Shown piece after piece: positions 14,013-22,984 of a DNA stretch of 39,417 bases. The stretch spans positions 1 through 39,417 of the forward strand of contig JAGQIK010000514.1 of NCBI GenBank assembly GCA_020431405.1, in the 5' to 3' direction. The stretch's first letter is position 1. Each line of letters begins with the position of its first letter. The stretch comes from Myxococcales bacterium (lineage in GTDB: Bacteria; Myxococcota_A; Polyangia; GCA-2747355). Both the position numbers and the translations under genes were made by a program. Under the pieces are notes generated by a model. The model did no database searches and had not been told where the DNA came from. It worked only from the letters and a program-made list of their open reading frames with translations.

Positions 14013-16379
14013 ATGGACGACCACGCTCGCATCTCGCGCCCGACGGCGCTCTTGCTCTCGCTGTTGCTCGTGGTGCTCGGCGCGGCGGGTTGCTCGTCGG
14101 GCAAGTCTTCGAAGACCAAGTCGACCAAGGGCTCGACGAAGAAAGGGCAAGCGGGCGGCGCGAGCCACCGCGGCCCGGGCAGGCCAGCGGGTCAAGCGCC
14201 GGTCGATCCGCCCACGGCGTCGCCGTCGTCGGACAAGCGCGACGTGCTGCGCGTGGCCTACGATGCGGCGAAAGACCCCGCCAACAAGGCCAAGGGCGGC
14301 TTCGACTTCACCGACAAGCGCGCCCCCGACGCGCCCGCCGATCGCCGCAAGCGCCCCTTCGACATCGAGGCGCTCTACAAGGTCGCCAGCGTCTCGTCGC
14401 CGGCATTTTCGCCCGACGGCAAGTGGCTGCTTTTCACCGTCACGCGCTACGCGCTCGCCAAGGGCAAGAGCAACACCGATATCTATCGCGTGCGTCCCGA
14501 CGGCAGCGAGCTTCGGCGCCTGACGCATCACGAGTCGTCGGACAGCTCGCCGGTGTGGGCGCCCGACGGCCGCTCGTTTGTCTTCGTCTCGGGCCGCAAG
14601 GACGGCGCGCAGCTTTGGCGCATGCACGTCGACGGGGGCGAGCCGAAGAAGATCAGCGACATCAAGACCGGCGTGTCGCATCCGCGCTTCACGCCCGACG
14701 GCAAGTCGCTGCTCTTCGTCTCGCGCGTCTTTCCCGAGCTCGGCGCGGACCAAGCCAAGAACAAGGCGCTCGTCGACGACATCAAAAAGAGCCCGATCAA
14801 GGCGCACCTCGCCGACGAGCTGCTCTACCGGCACTGGACGTTCTACAAGGACGGCCGCCGCTCGCACATCCTGCGCCTCGAGCTCGCGACGAACAAGCTC
14901 ACCGACCTGACGCCCGGCGACTTCGACACGCCCGCCTTCGGTCAGGGCGACGCCGGCTTCGACATCTCGCCCGACGGCGCGGAGCTGTGCTTCGTCAGCA
15001 ACCGCGAGCCGGGCAGCGCGCGCGCGTGGACGACCAACAAGGACCTCTTCGTCGTGTCGCTGCGCGGCGCGCCGAACCGCAACCCGCGCAACCTGACCAA
15101 GGCCAACAAGGCCTTCGACGGCCACCCGCGCTACTCGCCCGACGGCAAGCACATCGCCTTCGTCACGCAGAAGATCCCCGGCTACGAGTCGGACCGGCTG
15201 CGGTTGGCGGTCTACGACCGCAAGGCCGGCAGCACGCGCGTGCTCAGCGAAGGCTTCGACAACTGGGTGATGGACTTTCAGTGGAGCTACGACAACGCCG
15301 CGCTGATCTTCAAGGGCGCCGAGAAGGGCCGCTTTCCGCTGTTTCGGCTCAACGTCACCAGCGGCAAGATCGAGCGGCTCGCCGTGCCGCCTTCGGTGCG
15401 CAGCTTCGACGTGGCCAAAGACGGCCGCGTGGCGTTCACGTTCACCAGCGTTGGCCGGCCGGCGGAGCTCTTTATCAGCGACGTGATGGCGTCGCAGGCC
15501 AAGCGGCTGACCTTCATCAACCGCGAGGTGGTCGAGCGCTACGACCTGCGTCCGGTGGAAGAGATGTGGATCGAGGTCGGCGGGCGCAAGGTGCACACGT
15601 TCATCGTCAAGCCGCACGGCTTCGTCAAGGGGCGCCGCTACCCGCTGATCATCAACGTGCACGGCGGGCCGCAGTATCAGTGGACCGATCGCATGCGCGG
15701 CGACTGGCAGGTCTATCCGTCGGCCGGCTACGTGGTGGCGTTCTTCAACCCCACCGGCTCGATCGGCTACGGCCAGCAGCTGACGTACGCCATCTCGAAG
15801 GACTGGGGCGGCGCCGTCTATCGCGACGTGATGGCCGTGACCGACGCGCTGGCCAAGCTGCCCTTCGTCGACGCAAAGAAGCTCGGCGCCATGGGCTGGT
15901 CCTACGGCGGCTACATGATGGCCTGGCTGCTCGGCAACACGACGCGCTTTCGCGCCATCGCGGCGATGATGGCGGTCTACGACCTGCCGTCGTTTCACGG
16001 CGCCACCGAGGAGCTGTGGTTCCCCGAGTGGGATCTCGGCGGCGTGCCGTGGAACAACGCGGCCGCCTACAGCAAGTTCAACCCGTCGAGCTTGGCGGCG
16101 AAGTTCAAGACGCCGACGCTCGTCATCACCGGCGAGCGCGACTACCGCGTGCCCTACACGCAGAGCCTGCAGCTGTTCACGGCGCTGCGGCGCCAGAACG
16201 TGCCGGCGCGGCTGATCGTGTTTCCCAACGACGGCCACTGGCCGAGCTGGGTCAAGTCGATGCCGCTTTACTACGCGGCGCACCTCGACTGGTTCGCGCG
16301 CTATCTCGGCGGCAAGAAGTCGCCCTACGATTTGAAGGCGATGATCCGCGGGCGCGCCTTCAACAAGAAGAAGAAGTAA
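14013..16379 (+). CDS. S9 family prolyl-oligopeptidase-like lipoprotein
   Basis: 788 residues from the ATG at 14013; the frame is open upstream but this start gives the lipoprotein signal ending LGAAGC. A Lys/Ser/Thr-rich linker (about 30-55) precedes a WD40-like beta-propeller (about 110-480) with repeated FSPDGKWLLF-type units (SPAFSPDGKW, FTPDGKSLLF, YSPDGKHIAF). The C-terminal alpha/beta-hydrolase domain has the S9 triad: GWSYGGYMMAW (Ser630), GERDYRVPY (Asp710) and NDGHWP (His742), plus the HGGPQYQW oxyanion region. It resembles dipeptidyl/acylaminoacyl peptidases of the S9B/C type that trim peptides; lipidation places it on the envelope. The C-terminal tail is Lys-rich. Stand-alone gene, convergent with the YedK gene. 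Confidence 0.9.
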   Translation: MDDHARISRPTALLLSLLLVVLGAAGCSSGKSSKTKSTKGSTKKGQAGGASHRGPGRPAGQAPVDPPTASPSSDKRDVLRVAYDAAKDPANKAKGGFDFTDKRAPDAPADRRKRPFDIEALYKVASVSSPAFSPDGKWLLFTVTRYALAKGKSNTDIYRVRPDGSELRRLTHHESSDSSPVWAPDGRSFVFVSGRKDGAQLWRMHVDGGEPKKISDIKTGVSHPRFTPDGKSLLFVSRVFPELGADQAKNKALVDDIKKSPIKAHLADELLYRHWTFYKDGRRSHILRLELATNKLTDLTPGDFDTPAFGQGDAGFDISPDGAELCFVSNREPGSARAWTTNKDLFVVSLRGAPNRNPRNLTKANKAFDGHPRYSPDGKHIAFVTQKIPGYESDRLRLAVYDRKAGSTRVLSEGFDNWVMDFQWSYDNAALIFKGAEKGRFPLFRLNVTSGKIERLAVPPSVRSFDVAKDGRVAFTFTSVGRPAELFISDVMASQAKRLTFINREVVERYDLRPVEEMWIEVGGRKVHTFIVKPHGFVKGRRYPLIINVHGGPQYQWTDRMRGDWQVYPSAGYVVAFFNPTGSIGYGQQLTYAISKDWGGAVYRDVMAVTDALAKLPFVDAKKLGAMGWSYGGYMMAWLLGNTTRFRAIAAMMAVYDLPSFHGATEELWFPEWDLGGVPWNNAAAYSKFNPSSLAAKFKTPTLVITGERDYRVPYTQSLQLFTALRRQNVPARLIVFPNDGHWPSWVKSMPLYYAAHLDWFARYLGGKKSPYDLKAMIRGRAFNKKKK

Positions 16380-16383
16380 CGCC

Positions 16384-16401
16384 AGCGCGCGCTCGCGCGC
16401 T
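16384..16401. terminator. Bidirectional hairpin between convergent genes
   Basis: AGCGCGC-GCTC-GCGCGCT has perfect 7-bp arms and a 4-nt loop, lying in the 20-base gap between two convergent stop codons. It has no T-tract. Position makes a shared terminator plausible. Confidence 0.45.
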
Positions 16402-17170
16402 AGAGATCATCGAACAGCGACTGCTGCACGGGGCGCTTGCGTTTGTCGGCGGCGTCGAGCACTTCGTCGACATCGCCTTCGAACGGCGCGAGACACTCGG
16501 GGTCGTCGTTTTGCGGCGAGCCCACGCGGCGGCTCACCGCCGAGGCGACGAGCTCGTCCTCGTAGGGCACGAGCAGCGCTTGCAGCTCGGCGAGCGCGTC
16601 GCGGTCTTTGATGTGCTCGGGATCGAGCCACGCGTCCCAGCGCGCGGGCGGCAAGATCACCGGCATGCGATCGTGGATCGGCGCCACCAGCGGCGTAGGG
16701 GTGGTAGTGACGATGGTGCACGAGGTCAGCGGCTGCTTCTGTTTGCGCCACACCGCCCACAGCCCGGCGAAGGCGAATGGCGCGCCGTCGGCGCGACGGA
16801 TGTACATCGGCACCTTGTTCTTGCCCTTGCCGCGCCGCCACTCGAAGAAGCCGTCGGCGAAGACCAGGCAGCGGCGCTTGGCGAAGTAGCGCCGGAAGGC
16901 GGGCTTTTCAGCGAGCGTCTCGGCGCGCGCGTTGATCATGCGGTAGCCGATGCTCACGTCGTCGGCCCAGAACGGCACCAGGCCCCAGCGGAAGGCCTCG
17001 AGGTGACGGTCATCGGAATTCGGCATCACCAGCACCGGCTGGCTCGGCGCCACGTTGTAGCGCGCGATGTCCATGCCCTCGGGCAGCACGAGCTCTTCGT
17101 CGAGGCCGAGCGACGAGCCGATGGAGGCGACGAGCGACTTGGGATCGGTGAGGGTGAAGCGGCCGCACAT
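16400..17170 (-). CDS. yedK: HMCES/YedK abasic-site DNA-protein crosslinker (SRAP)
   Basis: 256 residues, start ATG at 17170. The SRAP signature is clear: Cys2 directly after Met (MCGRFT), NVAPSQPVLV, MINARAETLAEKPAFR, FADGFFEWRR with the catalytic Glu, and TPLVAPIHDRMPVIL with the catalytic His. Cys2 becomes N-terminal and forms a thiazolidine with abasic sites in single-stranded DNA, protecting them. The C-terminal extension (about 225-256, Lys/Arg-rich then QQSLFDDL) is longer than in E. coli YedK, and QQSLFDDL resembles a sliding-clamp-binding peptide (QxxLF), a feature I see but cannot confirm. No partner genes are adjacent. Confidence 0.93.
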   Translation of the reverse strand: MCGRFTLTDPKSLVASIGSSLGLDEELVLPEGMDIARYNVAPSQPVLVMPNSDDRHLEAFRWGLVPFWADDVSIGYRMINARAETLAEKPAFRRYFAKRRCLVFADGFFEWRRGKGKNKVPMYIRRADGAPFAFAGLWAVWRKQKQPLTSCTIVTTTPTPLVAPIHDRMPVILPPARWDAWLDPEHIKDRDALAELQALLVPYEDELVASAVSRRVGSPQNDDPECLAPFEGDVDEVLDAADKRKRPVQQSLFDDL

Positions 17171-17221
17171 GCACCGACTAGTGTATCGCGGGAAGGAGCG
17201 CCGCTTGACGGCGGCGCGACC

Positions 17222-17278
17222 GCGAGCGTAGCGAGCGACATTGGGGTGAGCCGGCGACGGGCCGCCCCTAGCCGGCGA
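17222..17278. repeat. Intergenic short repeats (GCGAGCG, AGCCGGCGA)
   Basis: Within the 133-base gap 17171-17303, GCGAGCG occurs twice two bases apart (17222-17228, 17231-17237), and AGCCGGCGA occurs twice 21 bases apart (17249-17257, 17270-17278). The GCGAGCGTAGCGAGCG form recurs in many bacterial genomes as a dispersed intergenic motif. It looks like a small repetitive element that has landed between the yedK and PilZ genes, but copies elsewhere in this window were not found. Confidence 0.45.
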
Positions 17279-17298
17279 GGGGGCTGGGACAGCCCCCT
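17278..17298 (-). terminator. Strong hairpin after the PilZ gene
   Basis: AGGGGGCTG-GGA-CAGCCCCCT forms a perfect 9-bp, very stable stem with a 3-nt loop, 5 bases after the stop of the minus-strand PilZ gene. No T-tract follows, but the stem strength and place argue for a 3'-end structure. Confidence 0.55.
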
Positions 17299-17303
17299 AG
17301 AGA

Positions 17304-17753
17304 TCACGCGCAGGCGCGGACGGGGCCGTGGCGCAGCTCGAGCGGGGCGCCGTTGAAGCGCAGGCCGAGGCCTCGCTCGCTGTGGCGGGTCACGACGCAG
17401 CCGAAGATGTACTCGGTCTCGCTGCGCTGTCCGACGCGCACCTCGACGCGGCTGCCCACGGGCAGGCGCACGTCGGTCTCGAGGTACATGCCGCTGCCGG
17501 AGATGTCGTAGATGGTGGCGGGGACGTCGATGCCGCGCAGGCGAACCGACGCTTGCGCTTGCAGGGTCATGCGGCGGTGGCTGCGGCGATTGCGTTCGGG
17601 ATCGCCCTCGAGGGTGCTCTGCAGGACCGCCCAAATGATACGCTCGGCACGGTTGAGATCGTCGTGGCGCTCGCGAAGGTAGGCGTAGCGATAGCAGAGC
17701 GTGACGACGCGCAGGCTGTCTTCGGCGGAGGTGCTTGTTTTCGCGTTCAACAT
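17304..17753 (-). CDS. PilZ-domain protein (cyclic-di-GMP binding)
   Basis: 149 residues, ATG at 17753. The N-terminal 50 residues are helical and unrelated to a known domain. The PilZ domain begins with RRSHRR (56-61), giving the R-x3-R c-di-GMP switch, followed by DISGSGMYLET (from Asp83), the D/N-x-S-x-x-G motif, and a beta-barrel (VEVRVGQRSETEYIFGCVVTR). Both motifs needed for c-di-GMP binding are intact, so it is predicted to respond to that messenger. No output domain is attached; stand-alone PilZ proteins work through protein partners. The target (motility, exopolysaccharide, or other) is not evident from the neighbours. Confidence 0.85.
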   Translation of the reverse strand: MLNAKTSTSAEDSLRVVTLCYRYAYLRERHDDLNRAERIIWAVLQSTLEGDPERNRRSHRRMTLQAQASVRLRGIDVPATIYDISGSGMYLETDVRLPVGSRVEVRVGQRSETEYIFGCVVTRHSERGLGLRFNGAPLELRHGPVRACA

Positions 17754-17930
17754 GGACGGTGCCTTTGCTTACACATTCTTGATGCAGTTTTGCTGCAAAC
17801 GCCGATCCATCGCTGCGCGCGCGTGTAACGGATTAGAAACACTTGGTGTTGATCTCCGTCACGTGTCAAAGCTACGACATCTGCGTCAGATCCACGTCGC
17901 GATAGTAGACGTCTGTTCACGGGGCGATAT
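17754..17930. promoter_or_regulatory. AT-richer divergent gap with two small dyads
   Basis: 177 bases between the PilZ gene (minus) and the SGNH lipoprotein (plus). It contains TGCAG-N5-CTGCA (17783-17797) close to the PilZ start and ATCTG-CGT-CAGAT (17879-17891) before the plus-strand gene, both perfect 5-bp arms. No clear -35/-10 pair was picked with confidence. Nothing else is seen in the gap. Confidence 0.3.
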
Positions 17931-19337
17931 TTGAGGACGCGTTACATAGCGCTGCTCGCCACGGTCGCCGCGCTCGCGCTAGCCGCTTGCGGCGAAGTCC
18001 CCTCGCGCGGTGGCGACGCGCTGCCGCTCACCGACACCACCGTCTTCCCCGATGGTGCGCGTCCAGTGCCCGACGCGTTCGTCGGCGAGGGCGGCGGCGG
18101 CCTCGACGGCGGGCCGGGCGATGGCGCGCCGCCGAGCGAGGGCGGCGTGGCGATGCATCCGGCGCGCTACGTCACGGGCCGTACGCAGTCGCCGCTGTCG
18201 CCTTACGTGGTGCGCGAGCTGAAGAAGATCGTGCAGCAGGGCACGCAGCGCGAGGCGCGCGCGTTCGCCAAGATCGGCGCCTCGGCGACCAAGAGCACGA
18301 GCTTCATGCACTGCTTCGCTGGCAGCAACGTCGACCTCGACGGGCGCAACGGGCTGCAGCTGACGATCCAGCACTTCAGCGCGCCGCTGCCCGGCGGCAC
18401 CACGTCGTTCGATCGCACCAGCCTCTGCGCGACCGTCGGCTGGAACGCGGCCAAGGCCATCGCCGGCTCGCCGACGCCGCTGGCGCAAGAGGTGGCGGCG
18501 ATCTCGCCGCGCTTCGCCGTCGTGATGTATGGGACCAACGACATCGGCTACAAGGACATCTTCGGCTACGCCAACAACATGCTCGAGCTGTCGGACCGGC
18601 TGATGGCTGACGGCGTGATCCCGATCCTGACCTCGATCATGCCGCGCGACGACAACGCGTCGGCCGACGTCGACGTGCCGCGCTACAACGCCGTCGTGCG
18701 CGGCGTGGCGCAGGCGCTGCAGATCCCGTTTATCGACTTTCACCGCGAGCTGCTGCCGCTGCCCGGCCACGGGCTGGCAGGCGACAACCTGCACCCGTCG
18801 ACCTACAGCGGCGGCGCCTGCGTGTTGACGGCCGCCGGGCTTCAGGACGGCTACAACGTGCGCAATCTGATCACCATCGAGGCGCTCGATCGCATGCGCC
18901 GCGTGGTGCTCGGCGCGGACCCGGCGCCCGATGCGGCTGGCCCAGCGCTCGCCGGCGACGGCTCGCCGTCGTTTCCGTTCGTCATCGATCACTTCCCGTT
19001 TTCCGACATGCGCAACACGGCGGGCAGCCCCTACAAGAACCTCCAGAGCTACAGCGGCTGCAACGCCACGCAGGACGAGTCGGGCGGCGAGTATCTGTAC
19101 AAGCTGGTGCTGACCAAGCAGACGACGATCCACGCTTACGTCTTCGACCGCGGCAGCGTCGACATCGACCTGCATCTGCTCGACGCCACGGCGAGCGAGG
19201 CGGGCTGCATCGCGCGCGACCACCAGGAGATCACGCGCACGCTGCAGGCGGGCACGTATCACTTGGCGCTCGATACGTTTGTGATGGGCGGCAGCGCCAA
19301 GGCGGGCGAATACCTGCTGGTGGTGCTCGAGGAGTAG
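17931..19337 (+). CDS. SGNH/GDSL-hydrolase-like lipoprotein with C-terminal beta domain
   Basis: 468 residues from a TTG at 17931, the only start preceding the lipoprotein signal (ALALAACG, Cys20). A Gly/Asp-rich linker is followed by an SGNH-hydrolase core: block I KIGASATKS (GAS instead of GDS, Ser kept), block III MYGTNDIG with the Asn, and block V GDNLHPSTY with Asp and His. These give the Ser-Asn-His/Asp set used for esterase activity. From about 330 a beta-rich domain (FPFVIDHFPFSDMRNT, then DIDLHLLDA and AGTYHLALDTF) resembles a pre-peptidase-type carbohydrate- or surface-binding module. Substrate unknown; likely an envelope esterase. Stand-alone or leading the next lipoprotein, 18 bases away. 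Confidence 0.75.
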   Translation: MRTRYIALLATVAALALAACGEVPSRGGDALPLTDTTVFPDGARPVPDAFVGEGGGGLDGGPGDGAPPSEGGVAMHPARYVTGRTQSPLSPYVVRELKKIVQQGTQREARAFAKIGASATKSTSFMHCFAGSNVDLDGRNGLQLTIQHFSAPLPGGTTSFDRTSLCATVGWNAAKAIAGSPTPLAQEVAAISPRFAVVMYGTNDIGYKDIFGYANNMLELSDRLMADGVIPILTSIMPRDDNASADVDVPRYNAVVRGVAQALQIPFIDFHRELLPLPGHGLAGDNLHPSTYSGGACVLTAAGLQDGYNVRNLITIEALDRMRRVVLGADPAPDAAGPALAGDGSPSFPFVIDHFPFSDMRNTAGSPYKNLQSYSGCNATQDESGGEYLYKLVLTKQTTIHAYVFDRGSVDIDLHLLDATASEAGCIARDHQEITRTLQAGTYHLALDTFVMGGSAKAGEYLLVVLEE

Positions 19338-19355
19338 GCGCGCTATATACGCGCC

Positions 19356-19913
19356 ATGAATTTCAAGCTCCTCATCGCCGCTGCCGGCGTGGCCCTCGCG
19401 CTCGGTGGCTGCAAAAAAGACAAGGCTTCCACGACGCCCCCCGCCGCGACCAAGACCGCCAACAAGACGACGCCGACCTCCAAGCCCTCGGCGACCTCCA
19501 AGCCGACGGCCACCTCCAAGCCCACGGCCAGCGGCATCCCCAAGACGTGCGACCGCGCCAAGTACGCCAAGCTCGCGCTCGAGCAGGGCACCAAGGTGAT
19601 GGCCGGCGTGTCGATGAAGGACAGCACCAAGCAGGCCGATCTGCTCGCCTCGATGACGCTCTACAGCGGCAAGAAGGTGCGCATCGAAGGGCCGATCGTT
19701 GGCATCTGCCAGGGCGCCGGCTGCTGGGCTGCGGTGCGCGGGCCGAGCGGCAAGCACCTCAACCTCAAGGTCAAAGACGGCGTCGTCGACTTCCGCGCGC
19801 TGTCGAAGCTCGGCTACTACGCGGTGGGCGAGGGCGTGTTCACGCCCACCGGCCACCACGGCGCACAGCTCGCGCTCAGCGGCGCGATGATCAGCAAGAC
19901 GCGCTGCCAGTAG
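19356..19913 (+). CDS. DUF4920-type lipoprotein
   Basis: 185 residues. Lipoprotein signal ending ALGGC (Cys about 19), a Lys/Thr/Ser/Pro linker with repeated TSKP units (about 28-58), then a domain with KKVRIEGPIVGICQGAGCWAA-like strands, a paired Cys pattern (ICQGAGCW), and FRALSKLGYYAVGEG. This matches DUF4920, found in secreted or lipidated proteins and often near copper or respiratory genes; its activity is unknown. The fold is probably an OB-like barrel. It lies between a hydrolase lipoprotein and the haem-oxidase-like gene, convergent to the latter with a 6-base gap, so a respiratory link is possible but not shown. Confidence 0.7.
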   Translation: MNFKLLIAAAGVALALGGCKKDKASTTPPAATKTANKTTPTSKPSATSKPTATSKPTASGIPKTCDRAKYAKLALEQGTKVMAGVSMKDSTKQADLLASMTLYSGKKVRIEGPIVGICQGAGCWAAVRGPSGKHLNLKVKDGVVDFRALSKLGYYAVGEGVFTPTGHHGAQLALSGAMISKTRCQ

Positions 19914-19919
19914 CGCCGC

Positions 19920-20375
19920 TCACGGCTCGCCTTTGGCCTGCGGCCGCTCGGCGTCGAGGCGCGGGCCGCGCGCGCGGTGATAGGCCAGCGCGATGAACAT
20001 CACGATGGCGGCGACCTGCATCGTCGCGCCCGCCGTGGCGAGCACGAAGGCGGCCGTGCTCTCGAGCTGAAACGGCGCCGCCAGCGCGCGCAGCAGCGTG
20101 CCGCCGCTGAGCAGCGCGTAGAGCGTCCAGCCTTGCGCGCCGGTGGGCCACTGCGGCTGCTCGGTGCGTCGCGGGAACATCCACAGCGCCACGCCGACGA
20201 TCATCTGGATCACGCCGCCGACGAGCAGCATGTGAATGTGGCTGCTGCGCAGCGCGTGCGCCCACGCGAGCTGCGGGATGCGGTAGGCCAGCTGCATCAG
20301 CAGGCCGGTGAGCGCGCCGGCGACGATGAAGAGCATCGCCGAGCGCACCATCCATCTGAGGTAGGCGAATTTCAT
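19920..20375 (-). CDS. Small haem-oxidase-like membrane protein (cbb3 subunit I fragment family)
   Basis: 151 residues with four predicted membrane segments. The central part, with WAHALRSSHIHMLLVGG then VALWMFPRR, holds His40, His46 and His48 and resembles a truncated haem-copper-oxidase subunit I (cbb3/NorB-like), which retains the low-spin haem ligand region but not the full 12-helix core. Such small paralogues occur in several phyla and may bind haem without pumping. The ATG at 20375 is used; a GTG at 20381 and the in-frame ATG at 20351 are alternatives. It is divergent from the NorR-type regulator and has a sigma-54-type promoter upstream, so it may respond to nitric oxide. Function is not established. 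Confidence 0.65.
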   Translation of the reverse strand: MKFAYLRWMVRSAMLFIVAGALTGLLMQLAYRIPQLAWAHALRSSHIHMLLVGGVIQMIVGVALWMFPRRTEQPQWPTGAQGWTLYALLSGGTLLRALAAPFQLESTAAFVLATAGATMQVAAIVMFIALAYHRARGPRLDAERPQAKGEP

Positions 20376-20390
20376 CGCCACGACGCTAAA

Positions 20391-20405
20391 GCAGACGGCG
20401 TGCCA
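20391..20405 (-). promoter_or_regulatory. Sigma-54 (-24/-12) promoter for the haem-oxidase-like gene
   Basis: On the minus strand TGGCACG-N4-CTGC matches the sigma-54 consensus TGGCACG-N4-TTGC at all but one fixed position, with the invariant GG and GC 10 bases apart. Its start point would be about base 20379, only about 4 bases before the ATG at 20375; either translation is nearly leaderless or the real start is the downstream ATG at 20351. The adjacent divergent gene encodes a sigma-54 activator, which makes a chance match less likely. Confidence 0.6.
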
Positions 20406-20427
20406 GCGCGCGCTTCGTGTAGCTCGT

Positions 20428-20444
20428 GAAACCCTAAGGGTCTC
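20428..20444. promoter_or_regulatory. Dyad between norR and the haem-oxidase-like gene
   Basis: GAAACCCT-A-AGGGTCTC is a 17-base dyad with 7 of 8 arm positions matching. It lies about 25 bases upstream of the -24 element, in the zone where an enhancer-binding protein would act. It is not the GT-N7-AC site known for E. coli NorR, so if NorR binds here its site differs. Only one copy is seen, whereas characterised NorR targets usually have three. Confidence 0.4.
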
Positions 20445-20469
20445 GGGGCTGTGTTAGGCTCTCGTTGTC

Positions 20470-22065
<1,596 letters not shown>

Positions 22066-22104
22066 CGCGCGGCGCCCGCCAATTCGACCGCTGACGCGGC
22101 CCAA

Positions 22105-22118
22105 TTGATCTAGATCAA
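22105..22118. promoter_or_regulatory. Perfect FNR-type binding site upstream of the nap operon
   Basis: TTGATCTAGATCAA matches TTGAT-N4-ATCAA exactly and is fully palindromic. It lies 40 bases after the norR stop and 78 bases before the cytochrome c start. Its centre (22111.5) would place a class-II start near base 22153. No good -10 is seen at the expected place, as is usual for activated promoters. The window's own Crp/Fnr gene has a recognition helix that suits this site. Confidence 0.8.
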
Positions 22119-22195
22119 GTCAGAGCAAGCGGCGGCGCAAGGTCGGCGACCTGCGTGCGTGATTGACTGTTGTCAGCGCGCGCGCGAGAGGTTGC

Positions 22196-22969
22196 ATGGA
22201 ACCGCAGGCAAAACGACTGTTCGCTCACCTCGCCGTCGTCGCCGCAGGGCTGGCGGCGATGGTGCTCTCGATCTTCTACGGGTTGCCCATGTGCAACCCC
22301 GACTATCAGCACCGCCCAGGTGTCGCGTCGTCGGGCGCAGGCGGTGCGCGAGGCGCGCCCGCGCGCGCGCCCGACACGGTGATGCGCAGCGTCGGCGTCA
22401 ACTCCGAGCGCATCGCGGTCGGTCAGGCGCTCTTCAACGAGCGCTGCATCGCCTGCCACGGCAAAGAGGGCAGCGGCAAGATCGGCATCGGTCCGCGTCT
22501 CAACAGCAAGACCTTCCTCGCCGCCGCCAGCGACGCCTTTCTGATCCGCACCATCACCAAAGGCCGCGCGGGCACGACGATGGTGCCGTGGGGCGCGCAG
22601 CTCGACGCGGGGAAGATCAAGGCCATCGTCGGCTACATCCGCTCGTGGCAGCAGGTCGCGCCGGCCAAGCTCGACGAGCGGCCCGTCGCGGGCAACGCCG
22701 CCGCCGGTCGCGACACGTTCCGCGGCATCTGCGCTGCCTGCCACGGCCGCACGGGCGCGGGCTACATGGAGACGGCCAACGGCACCGGCATCGGGCGCAA
22801 GGCGTTCCTCTCGGCGGTCACCAACGGCTACCTGCGCTACCTCGTCAACCACGGCAAGTCGGGCACCAAGATGAAGCCCTTCGCCAAGGGCAGCAAGGTC
22901 GCCGTCGCCAACCTCGGCAAGCAAGAGATCGAAAACGTCATCGCCTATCTGCGCCAGAGCGCGTGGTGA
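22196..22969 (+). CDS. Membrane-anchored dihaem cytochrome c
   Basis: 257 residues from the ATG at 22196, with GAGAGG 5 bases upstream; an upstream TTG (22163) would add 11 residues but lacks a ribosome site. One N-terminal hydrophobic segment (about 8-30) is a signal anchor. Two class-I cytochrome c domains follow, with CIACH (about 85) and CAACH (about 180) haem sites and downstream Met candidates (TMVPW, TKMKPF). It is the first gene of the nap operon, 15 bases before napA. NapB, the usual dihaem partner of NapA, is smaller and has a different fold, so this protein may replace it as electron donor. That role is inference from position. Confidence 0.8.
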   Translation: MEPQAKRLFAHLAVVAAGLAAMVLSIFYGLPMCNPDYQHRPGVASSGAGGARGAPARAPDTVMRSVGVNSERIAVGQALFNERCIACHGKEGSGKIGIGPRLNSKTFLAAASDAFLIRTITKGRAGTTMVPWGAQLDAGKIKAIVGYIRSWQQVAPAKLDERPVAGNAAAGRDTFRGICAACHGRTGAGYMETANGTGIGRKAFLSAVTNGYLRYLVNHGKSGTKMKPFAKGSKVAVANLGKQEIENVIAYLRQSAW

Positions 22970-22984
22970 TCGGGGAGCTCCTCA

